Shown here in pieces: positions 1-5,834 of a stretch of 11,903 nucleotides of DNA. The notes below the pieces were generated by a model, which saw nothing but the letters and a program-made list of their open reading frames with translations, was not told where the DNA came from and did no database searches. The translations under genes and the position numbers were made by a program. Source of the DNA: Anaerolineaceae bacterium (lineage in GTDB: Bacteria > Chloroflexota > Anaerolineae > Anaerolineales > Anaerolineaceae); the NCBI GenBank assembly GCA_011620465.1, contig WOZC01000148.1, forward strand, positions 1 to 11,903, given 5' to 3'. Each line of letters opens with the position of its first letter. Position 1 is the stretch's first letter.

Positions 1-1
1 G

Positions 2-151
2 CAGCCAAGCGAAGTAGAGCTCCATTTTTTCGCATGGGCATATTATAAACGGGTTAGGCAAAGGGCTGTTTTTGATCGCTTAACGGAGGATCTGGAGAGA
101 GAAATTTATCGATCAGATCGCTGCGGCGCTGGTTTTGACCAGGAAGTCTGA
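2..151 (+). CDS. C-terminal end of an unrecognised protein (partial)
   Basis: The frame is open from the window edge to a TGA at 149-151, giving the last 49 residues of a protein that starts outside the window. The composition is protein-like: an aromatic and basic stretch (HFFAWAYYKRVRQRAVFDRL) is followed by an acidic helix-like segment (TEDLEREI) and a short Cys/Gly tail. The other two forward frames are interrupted by stops in this stretch, which favours this one. I do not recognise the family and see no catalytic motif. The tail overlaps the start of the next open frame (135-389) by 17 bases, so the two could be separate genes or two pieces of one frameshifted gene. Confidence 0.4.
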   Translation, partial: QPSEVELHFFAWAYYKRVRQRAVFDRLTEDLEREIYRSDRCGAGFDQEV

Positions 152-389
152 AGTCTTGCAGACTCTACTGGTAGAATATAATGATGGATGTAGGAAGACT
201 ATCTATTGTGTTGCAGTAAACCTGCTGCCACTACCGCAGACTGAAAAAAACATGGAACAGGTTGCCAATAATCCAGTTTTGAATTCACTACCTATTAAAG
301 ACAAAGCAGCCTTTGTAGTTTCGCTATTCGAAGACGATGCCTCCCGGAATGGGCTTGTGCTTAAGCTTCGCAAAAAGCCAGTAGACTAG
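135..389 (+). CDS. Small hypothetical protein
   Basis: This 84-codon frame is open from just after a TAA at 81-83 to a TAG at 387-389. The TTG at 135 is the first usual start codon in the frame, but no ribosome binding site precedes it; an internal ATG at 252 is another option. The protein looks real in composition: a segment around CRKTIYCVAVNLLPLP, then a helix-rich part with PIKDKAAFVVSLFEDDA and a basic end (LKLRKKPVD). I do not recognise the family. It may be the 3' part of a broken gene, since the coding-like sequence just upstream is in another frame (2-151). Function unknown. Confidence 0.35.
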   Translation: MTRKSEVLQTLLVEYNDGCRKTIYCVAVNLLPLPQTEKNMEQVANNPVLNSLPIKDKAAFVVSLFEDDASRNGLVLKLRKKPVD

Positions 390-489
390 CTGATTATTTG
401 TCTTTTATTTCTACCGGGCAGGAAAAATCGACGATCACATGGTTTTTGATCCAGATTGCATTGAAAAAGAACTTGCTAGTGATTATCTT

Positions 490-1119
490 TTAGCCGTTGA
501 CTCGCTTCAAAAGTGCGATTACTTCGTCATCGGTCACCTGCTGGAAATCGGCATAATACGCTCCCACTGCTCCCAGGTAAGCACGGTCGACTTGCAGTGT
601 AACCAGATCGACACCCATCGCCATCAGCCTTTGAGCTATGTTGTAAGGAGTAACAGGGATCGCGATGATGATCTGTTTTTCCTTGCGTTTTTCCATTTCC
701 TTGATAGCCGCCATCATCGTTAATCCTGTAGCAATACCGTCATCCACAATGATTGCGATCTTCACTTCCACATTGTAAGGTTCAGTATCTCCCAGGTATT
801 CGAGCCGCCGGCGCTTAAGCTCAGCCCTAGTCCGTTCCACTTCCTTCTGAAACCAGACCGGGTCGACGGAAGCTACCTCAAATTGATTGCAAATCGGCTC
901 TCCCCCTTCGGCAACTGCTCCGATAGCATATTCCGGATTATAGGGATGCCCAATTTTCTTCGTGAGCACGAGGTCCAGGGGGACGTTCAATTTCATCGCG
1001 ATTTCCGCTCCAAGCACAACGCCTCCTCTTGGAAGCGCGAAGACGATCACATCTTGTCCGCGATACTCTCCCAACGCATCTGCCAACCTGATGCCAGCAT
1101 CTTTTCTATCCTGGAACAA
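490..1119 (-). CDS. Phosphoribosyltransferase-family protein
   Basis: A 209-residue type I phosphoribosyltransferase-like protein. The PRPP-binding signature is clear: hydrophobic strand, two acidic residues, then the loop VDDGIATG at residues 125-132. The N-terminal half has the strand and loop ALPRGGVVLGAEIA (28-41) and LDLVLTKKIGHPYNPEYAIGA, typical of the stand-alone PRTase family often found beside hydrolases or stress genes. The substrate base is unknown; cytosolic. The start is TTG at 1119, preceded by a strong GGAGGTGAG about five bases upstream. It is transcribed away from the GyrI-like gene and appears monocistronic here. No convincing terminator is visible between 390 and 489. The gene looks intact, unlike several plus-strand genes nearby. 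Confidence 0.85.
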   Translation of the reverse strand: MFQDRKDAGIRLADALGEYRGQDVIVFALPRGGVVLGAEIAMKLNVPLDLVLTKKIGHPYNPEYAIGAVAEGGEPICNQFEVASVDPVWFQKEVERTRAELKRRRLEYLGDTEPYNVEVKIAIIVDDGIATGLTMMAAIKEMEKRKEKQIIIAIPVTPYNIAQRLMAMGVDLVTLQVDRAYLGAVGAYYADFQQVTDDEVIALLKRVNG

Positions 1120-1168
1120 TAAATCTCACCTCCAATGAGGCTATTTTCACTAGAAAATTCACCATTTC

Positions 1169-1194
1169 CCGAGTTTTGGACTCGGATTTTTATT
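1169..1194 (+). terminator. Terminator-like hairpin in the 1120-1331 intergenic region
   Basis: CCGAGT and ACTCGG form a six-pair stem with a five-base loop, followed on the plus strand by ATTTTTATT. This has the layout of a plus-strand intrinsic terminator, yet no plus-strand gene ends just before it. On the minus strand it would sit in the 5' leader of the phosphoribosyltransferase mRNA. It may be a leftover terminator of a lost gene or a leader hairpin. Confidence 0.3.
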
Positions 1195-1264
1195 AGTAAA
1201 AGTTATCCTGCACTCAAAGTCATTTTGAAACAAAACAGGTGCTCATAGCCTGAAACAAGGGTCT

Positions 1265-1270
1265 TATAAT
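1265..1270 (+). promoter_or_regulatory. Possible -10 box upstream of the GyrI-like gene
   Basis: A perfect TATAAT lies about 60 bases before the ATG of the GyrI-like gene. No good -35 box is seen at the usual spacing (the hexamer there is CTCATA), so this is a weak call based on one box in AT-rich sequence. Confidence 0.22.
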
Positions 1271-1331
1271 CAATTAAAAGGAAACTTGATTCTGTTTTAC
1301 TTCTTTTTAAGCATTTTCAAAAGATACAAAC

Positions 1332-1964
1332 ATGTTTTTTGATTTTAAAAAAGAATACAAAGAGTATTGCTTACCGAAAAACAAACCAGAAATTGTCCTG
1401 GTTCCACTCGCAATTCACATTGCAGTTCGTGGTAAGGGGGATCCAAATGAAGAAGGCGAAGAATATCAAAAAGTAGTTGGTATCTTATACGCAATCGCCT
1501 ATACACTGAAGATGAGTTACAAGAGCGATTACAAGATAAAGGGATTCTTTGATTACGTTGTTCCTCCGCTTGAAGGTTTCTGGTGGCAGGATGGAGTAGC
1601 TGGTATGAATTACGATCGTAAAGATCTACTGAAATGGATTTCCATTATCCGGTTGCCTGACTTTGTAACAACTGAGCATTATGCGTGGGCAGTTAGTACT
1701 GCATCAAAAAAGAAGGCAATGGATTGTTCATCGGCAGAGTTCCTGGCCATCGATGAAGGATTGTGTGTGCAAATAATGCATCTCGGTCCTTTTGACAATG
1801 AACCTGGTACTGTTGCAGTGATGGATAAGTTTCTTGATGAAAATGGATCTGTAAATGATTACTCTACCACCCGCCTTCACCACGAAATCTAGATGTCGGA
1901 TCCCCGAAAGGTAGCTCCTGAGAAATGGAAAACGGTCATCAGACATCCGATCAGGAAAAAGTAA
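1332..1964 (+). pseudogene. GyrI-like small-molecule-binding protein, interrupted by an in-frame TAG
   Basis: The ATG at 1332 opens 186 codons that read as a GyrI-like (SOUL/effector-binding fold, COG4832-type) protein: N-terminal FDFKKEYKEYCLPK, the segment RGKGDPN, a KIKGFFDYVVPPLEGFWW core, and C-terminal QIMHLGPFDNEP and TTRLHHEI. At 1890-1892 a TAG ends the frame, but the same frame continues for 23 codons (SDPRKVAPEKWKTVIRHPIR) to a TAA at 1962-1964. That continuation matches how this family normally ends (HHEIYLSDP-R--P-K-KT--R-P), so the TAG most likely replaced a Tyr codon. The restored length is about 210 residues, normal for the family. Relatives bind small hydrophobic ligands or act as effector domains. 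No clear ribosome binding site precedes the ATG. It could be a pseudogene, a slightly shortened working protein, or a sequence error. Confidence 0.75.
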
Positions 1965-2110
1965 AAACTGAACTGAATACTCTTTTCGATACGTTGGTTC
2001 TACCGGAAAACGTGTCATGTCAAAAAAAGGTCTGTGGATCCATCTTAGGTTAACAATATCTCCTGATGGGTTAAACTATTACTATACTTCAGTGACAATG
2101 GAGGTTGGAT

Positions 2111-3016
2111 ATGAGTTTTGAGTTAGCCAGGAACTTTGTTTATATAAATGCCAGACCGCTCGACCTGGCAAGGTGGATGTTTCTGTTCGAAAACGGGAGC
2201 AAGCAAGACGTCCTGAAGTTTTTAGCAGCCTACCAAAACGCGGATGGCGGCTTTGGACACGCACTTGAGCCAGATTGCTGGAACCCAAATTCCTCTCCAG
2301 TCCAAACCTGGGCAGCGACACAGATCATAAAAGAGATCAACCTGGAGGATAAAGAACATCCTGTTATCCAGGGCATCTTGAAGTACCTCTCCTCAGGAGT
2401 GGACTTCGATGGGCACACTTGGGTGAACTCCATCCCAACCAACAACGATTACCCTCACGCCTCCTGGTGGAGTTTTGACCCTGCCCAAGAGACCACATAT
2501 AACTCCACAGCCAGCTTGATTGGCTTCATACTGAAGTTCGCGGATAAAAACAGCAAGTTCTATGACAAGGCGCGTGTCCTCACGCAGGAAGCCTTCGCTT
2601 ATTTCACCTCCCACTACCCTCTGGACGCCATGCACACCGTAGCCTGCTTTGTGGATTTGTACGAATATCTGAAGGAAAGCAGCAATGACGACCTTCTGGA
2701 CATGGCCAAATTCAAGCACCTGCTGCAAGCCCAGATCCAGCACGTTATCACGTACGACACAACGAGGTGGGCTGTGGATTATGTCTGTAACCCCTCCCTG
2801 TTTATTGACAACCAGTCCAGCGATTTCTACCAGGAGAATAAAACCGTTTGCGAGTGTGAATGTGAGTTTCTAACCAAGACCCAGGAAAGCGATGGTACCT
2901 GGGCAGTTACCTGGGGATGGGGAGACTATCCGGAAGAATGTCACATCAGTAAGAATTGGTGGAAATCGGATTTGATCATAAAGAATATCAAGTACATTAA
3001 GGCAATGTGTGGCTAA
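2111..3016 (+). CDS. Prenyltransferase/terpene-cyclase-fold protein of unknown function
   Basis: A 301-residue soluble protein with the features of the alpha/alpha-barrel prenyltransferase-squalene cyclase superfamily. A QW-like motif QNADGGFGHALEP lies at residues 42-54, and a second one near the C-terminus reads QESDGTWAVTWGWGDYPEE, followed by NWWKSDLIIKN. The DxDD motif of true class II cyclases is not visible, so cyclase activity is not supported; the family is usually annotated as hypothetical. ATG at 2111 is preferred to the in-frame TTG at 2105 because GGAGG sits at 2100-2104, six bases before the ATG. The frame is intact, in contrast to the damaged genes on either side. It is separated from the GyrI-like remnant by about 145 bases with a possible TATACT -10 box near 2083, and from the following DUF3795-like remnant by about 60 bases. 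Confidence 0.75.
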   Translation: MSFELARNFVYINARPLDLARWMFLFENGSKQDVLKFLAAYQNADGGFGHALEPDCWNPNSSPVQTWAATQIIKEINLEDKEHPVIQGILKYLSSGVDFDGHTWVNSIPTNNDYPHASWWSFDPAQETTYNSTASLIGFILKFADKNSKFYDKARVLTQEAFAYFTSHYPLDAMHTVACFVDLYEYLKESSNDDLLDMAKFKHLLQAQIQHVITYDTTRWAVDYVCNPSLFIDNQSSDFYQENKTVCECECEFLTKTQESDGTWAVTWGWGDYPEECHISKNWWKSDLIIKNIKYIKAMCG

Positions 3017-3078
3017 TAAAGCATAATAAACAGGTAGCAAACCAGTTGATCGAGGAAACCTTGGGCACAGAATAGATA

Positions 3079-3514
3079 ATAGAGGAATTGATTGCTCCAT
3101 GCGGGATGAATTGCGGTTTGTGTGCAGCCTACCAGTTCAAAGAACTGGATCTGAACAAGAAAAGGTTTTCACCGAACCTACTGCCAGGGCTGCATCCCCG
3201 GAGGGAAAAACTGTATGCACATGGCAGATAGTTGCGATCTGCTTGGCAAAGGCAAGCTGCGCTTCTGTTTTGAATGCGCGGAGTACCCCTGCGAACGATT
3301 GAAAAGCCTGGATAAGCGCTACCGCACAAAGTACCACATGAGCATGATTGAAAATCTCATTGCCATCAGGGATACTGGAATGGATGATTTTCTAAAGGCA
3401 CAGGAGGAAAAGTGGCGCTGCCCAACTTGCGGCGGGACGATCTGCTGTGAGGTTAGGCTGTGGCTGAGTTGTGAGCTTAACACCTTCCTGCAAAACAAAA
3501 AATCGCAGCAGTAA
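3079..3514 (+). pseudogene. DUF3795-type cysteine-rich protein, frameshifted and degraded
   Basis: Two frames together read as one DUF3795-family protein. The first part (about 3079-3177) gives EELIAPCGMNCGLCAAYQF and ends at SPN; the second (3179-3514) resumes with YCQGC, then a Cys-rich FCFECAEYPCERLKSLDKRYRTKY block, SMIENLIAIR, and KWRCPTCGGTICC. One extra base at 3177-3178 explains the shift. The codon where the start is expected is ATA at 3079, with a stop at 3073, so a normal start is missing (a TTG at 3088 has only a crowded AGAGG before it). Near the C-terminus the usual H-x-G-x-C-x-x-C ending is replaced by EVRLWLSC, losing likely metal ligands. Start loss, frameshift and ligand loss together point to a decaying gene rather than one sequencing error. 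Family function is unknown; the cysteines suggest zinc or another metal. Confidence 0.8.
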
Positions 3515-3542
3515 ACGAAAGGAAGATAAGTTAAAGGAGCGG

Positions 3543-3605
3543 ATGGATGTTTTAGTCAAAGACTATACCGCTCGACTAAAGCACGGACAGGTCGGGATCA
3601 AGTAA
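3543..3605 (+). CDS. Possible 20-codon small ORF or decayed gene tail
   Basis: ATG at 3543 is preceded by AAAGGAG at 3533-3539, only three bases away, and opens 20 codons (MDVLVKDYTARLKHGQVGIK) to a TAA. The same frame is also open upstream of the ATG with lysine- and glutamate-rich sequence, so it may be the remains of a longer gene. No family is recognised. The rest of 3515-3693 holds only the minus-strand terminator. Confidence 0.15.
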   Translation: MDVLVKDYTARLKHGQVGIK

Positions 3606-3645
3606 ACATCCCCAATCGACCGAAAAACCATCGATTTTGTTAAAC

Positions 3646-3676
3646 AAAAAAGCCAGGCCCTATCTGAGCCTGGCAT
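3646..3676 (-). terminator. Intrinsic terminator after the regulator and heliorhodopsin remnant
   Basis: On the minus strand GCCAGGC (3674-3668) pairs with GCCTGGC (3658-3652) around a nine-base loop and is followed by six T. It lies about 18 bases beyond the stop codon of the heliorhodopsin fragment, where a terminator of an intact heliorhodopsin gene would be expected. It now ends transcripts of the upstream regulator. Confidence 0.75.
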
Positions 3677-3693
3677 AACAAAGTCATCGAGGT

Positions 3694-3882
3694 CTAAACA
3701 GGTGCAAGCGTGCCTGCGAATATCATCCAGGCGAGTGCCGTTTTAGCAGCCAGGCTGAGAATGATGTAGGCTCTTTCGCCTACAAGATAATCCTTCCAGG
3801 CTCCGACTTTTTTATACTGCAAGATCATGTTGATTCCCCATAATAAATTGTAGAATTGGTTCGCAATATTATAGGTGAACTC
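3694..3882 (-). pseudogene. Heliorhodopsin C-terminal remnant (last two helices)
   Basis: 62 codons directly following, and in frame with, the TGA of the regulator gene, ending with TAG at 3694. The reading matches the heliorhodopsin C-terminus: FTYNI at the start of helix 6, NMILQYKKVGAWKDYL in the loop, then GERAYIILSLAAKTALAW and IFAGTLAP in helix 7. K47 sits where the retinal Schiff-base lysine lies (LSL-AK-ALAW). From memory this aligns almost residue for residue with heliorhodopsin 48C12 in helix 7. Heliorhodopsins are about 250-residue seven-helix retinal proteins found mainly in monoderm bacteria and archaea; here helices 1-5 are absent. There is no start codon at the beginning; an internal ATG (residue 19, at 3828) has GGGGA before it and could at most give a 44-residue single-helix peptide. 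Most likely a deletion remnant. Confidence 0.8.
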
Positions 3883-4659
3883 TCATTCAATCACTGGCAT
3901 GGTCAGGAGGTGAAAGGCGAGGGTTTCAAGGTCGCGGGCTTTTTTGCTGGTGCCAAGATCTTCCAAAATTTCATCGATGTGGGACTTAATGATAGTGTCG
4001 TTCTCAAGAATACTGTGGATGTCCTGGTTTTCATCCAGCAAGTCGCTCAATCCAAGGTGATCATAGAGTTCACTGACCATGCCATAACTCCACTGGTCAG
4101 AGATTTTCAACTCGTCCGCCAGATCCCGCCGCCCAATTGAAAAGATGATCGCCAATTTAGCAATTTCGCTCTGTCTTTCGGTCAGACCGGGATAACGCAT
4201 TGAGCGTAACACCAATCGGTCTTTAGGTACGGAAAAATTCGCGTCCCAGGCATCTTCCAATCCTCTTGGAGTGAACACCGGTTTGCCTTCAGCCGCGAAT
4301 GTGATTGCCCAGCCTAAGGAAGTTTCGATTTCTTTCTTATAAAGCAAACCCGCGATGGCTGATTCCGGGATATGCTTAAAGAAATCCTGCCTTTGGCTTC
4401 GACACAAGCCAAGCACTTTCAGATCTTGCCTGGAGTTTGCAATCTCGGCACCTGTCTGTTTCAGGTCGCTCGCGCTGTCAATATCCATGACAATACCGTC
4501 ACACATGAGGTGTTCCTCGCTGATCAATTCTGACAATTCCGCTGGACTGGTAACCTCAGCCACAACCCGGGTGCGCCAATCGCGAACCACGAGTAAGGAC
4601 ATCCAATCCAGAACATAGGCATCTTCACTATACAATGCAACCAGGATATCTCTTTTCAA
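3883..4659 (-). CDS. LuxR-type response-regulator-like protein
   Basis: A 258-residue protein with a receiver-like N-terminal domain and a C-terminal helix-turn-helix. Residues 1-115 give the strand ILVALYSED, the putative phosphoacceptor in GIVMDID (D59) and a conserved-lysine region LLYKKE (K108/K109); the acidic pocket is reduced, so phosphorylation is uncertain. Residues 158-205 resemble a NarL/LuxR HTH: GLTERQSEIAKLA, then RRDLADELKIS and a recognition-helix-like part with LYDHLGL. The start chosen is TTG at 4659, because GGAGGT lies six bases upstream; the frame stays open further upstream to 4755, but that part overlaps pfkA and has no ribosome binding site. It is divergent from pfkA and shares a 68-base spacer with it. 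The heliorhodopsin remnant follows immediately after its TGA. The target genes are unknown. Confidence 0.7.
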   Translation of the reverse strand: MKRDILVALYSEDAYVLDWMSLLVVRDWRTRVVAEVTSPAELSELISEEHLMCDGIVMDIDSASDLKQTGAEIANSRQDLKVLGLCRSQRQDFFKHIPESAIAGLLYKKEIETSLGWAITFAAEGKPVFTPRGLEDAWDANFSVPKDRLVLRSMRYPGLTERQSEIAKLAIIFSIGRRDLADELKISDQWSYGMVSELYDHLGLSDLLDENQDIHSILENDTIIKSHIDEILEDLGTSKKARDLETLAFHLLTMPVIE

Positions 4660-4680
4660 AAGTACACCTCCGAGCAAGAC

Positions 4681-4700
4681 TTGCTGAATTATAATAGCAA
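4681..4700. promoter_or_regulatory. Shared promoter region between pfkA and the regulator
   Basis: TATAAT occurs on the plus strand at 4690-4695 and on the minus strand at 4693-4688, overlapping in one AATTATAAT block between the divergent genes. Either could serve as a -10 box. I see no good -35 box at 17 bases for either direction, so the assignment rests on the -10 boxes and location. Confidence 0.4.
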
Positions 4701-4727
4701 CATTGCAAAAGCTGGCGAGGAGAAAAT

Positions 4728-5699
4728 ATGAACAAAAGTATTGCTGTTTTAACAAGCGGTGGGGATGCTCCTGGAATGAATGCAGCGATCCGGGCTGTTG
4801 TACGCACGGCTATTGCCAACGAGTTGGATGTGTACGGTGTTCGTAATGGTTACCAGGGTTTGATTAACGGTCAATTCGAGCATATGAGTACCCGCGATGT
4901 CGGTGGAATCCTTCAACGAGGCGGCACAATTCTGGGCAGTGCCCGTTGTGAAGAATTTACGACAGTTGAAGGCCGCACGCTGGCGATTCGCAATCTTAAT
5001 CGTAGAGCTGTTGATGCTCTGGTAGTGATTGGCGGGAATGGTTCCCAAACGGGTGCCCATGAACTTTACAAGATGGGGTTCCCGACAGTGGGTGTCGCAT
5101 CTACGATCGATAACGACCTGGTTGGGACTGAAATTACCATCGGCGTCGATACCGCCCTGAATATTGCACTGGAAGCAATCGACCGTTTGAAAACGACTGC
5201 TAGCTCACATCAACGTGCATTTATCCTCGAGGTCATGGGGCGCAAGTGCGGATACCTGGCTCTCACAGCTGGTCTGGCAGGTGGTGCGGAAGCCATTACC
5301 TTACCTGAGCGAGAGACAGATCCAGAAGAAATCGCTGAAACTCTTCGCCTTGCCTATGAACATGGAAAAAACCATGCTTTGATCGTTGCAGCAGAAGGTG
5401 CTGACTATAACGCCGCAAAACTGACCGAGTTTTTTAAGGAACACAGAGATCGCCTCGGCTTCAGTGTCCGCTCGACAATTCTTGGACATGTTCAGCGTGG
5501 TGGCGAACCGGGGGCCTCCGACAGGATTTTGGCTTCAAGATTGGGTTGTGGTGCGGTACAGGCGATTGCCAGGGGGGAATATGGCGTTTTGATTGGTTTG
5601 AACAAGAATAAGGTCACCGCCATACCATATGAGGAAATCACTGGTAAAGTCAAGGAACTTGACGAAGAACTGATTGAGTTAGCACGCCTTTTGGATTAA
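4728..5699 (+). CDS. pfkA: ATP-dependent 6-phosphofructokinase
   Basis: Makes fructose 1,6-bisphosphate from fructose 6-phosphate and ATP, the committing step of glycolysis; a cytosolic tetramer in relatives. At 323 residues it is close to E. coli PfkA (320) and collinear with it. The nucleotide loop LTSGGDAPGMNAAIR is at 8-22, the RGGTILGSAR segment at 64-73, the catalytic TIDND at 126-130 (proton-acceptor D128), SSHQR and EVMGRKCGYLAL mid-protein, and ILGHVQRGG near the C-terminus. The usual GGDGS motif reads GGNGS (102-106): N104 stands where E. coli has the Mg-ATP aspartate D103. The glycine after it is kept, which fits ATP rather than pyrophosphate as donor. The ribosome binding site GAGGAG lies six bases before the ATG. 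It is monocistronic, ending at the bidirectional terminator shared with prfB. Confidence 0.96.
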   Translation: MNKSIAVLTSGGDAPGMNAAIRAVVRTAIANELDVYGVRNGYQGLINGQFEHMSTRDVGGILQRGGTILGSARCEEFTTVEGRTLAIRNLNRRAVDALVVIGGNGSQTGAHELYKMGFPTVGVASTIDNDLVGTEITIGVDTALNIALEAIDRLKTTASSHQRAFILEVMGRKCGYLALTAGLAGGAEAITLPERETDPEEIAETLRLAYEHGKNHALIVAAEGADYNAAKLTEFFKEHRDRLGFSVRSTILGHVQRGGEPGASDRILASRLGCGAVQAIARGEYGVLIGLNKNKVTAIPYEEITGKVKELDEELIELARLLD

Positions 5700-5794
5700 T
5701 GGTCAAATTGCACTAATCTAATGGATCGCGGCAAAACATTTTGATTTTCGTGAGTGTCTAATACAATAATTAATAGCAAAACATGTAAAAGAAC

Positions 5795-5826
5795 CGCCGG
5801 GTTCAAATATTGAACCCGGCGTTATT
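5795..5826. terminator. Bidirectional terminator between pfkA and prfB
   Basis: A perfect 12-base inverted repeat (CGCCGGGTTCAA and its complement) with the three-base loop ATA at 5795-5821. On the plus strand it is followed by TTATTT (end of pfkA); on the minus strand by GTTCTTTT (end of prfB). It lies between convergent genes. The rest of 5700-5794 shows no feature. Confidence 0.85.
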
Positions 5827-5834
5827 TCAGGTAA

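Noticed and set aside
439..723. Open plus-strand frame with an ATG at 439
   Set aside because: It lies mostly opposite the phosphoribosyltransferase, lacks a ribosome binding site, and its translation is low-complexity antisense-like sequence.
1890..1892. Recoding of TAG (for example pyrrolysine) in the GyrI-like gene
   Set aside because: No recoding machinery or downstream signal is visible and the site is normally tyrosine; a nonsense mutation or sequence error is simpler.
2393..2743. 116-codon minus-strand open frame
   Set aside because: Antisense to the prenyltransferase-fold gene, which has a ribosome binding site and family motifs; this frame has neither.
4660..4755. N-terminal extension of the regulator (ATG-like start at 4755)
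   Set aside because: It would overlap pfkA, has no ribosome binding site, and the GGAGGT before TTG at 4659 fits a start there.
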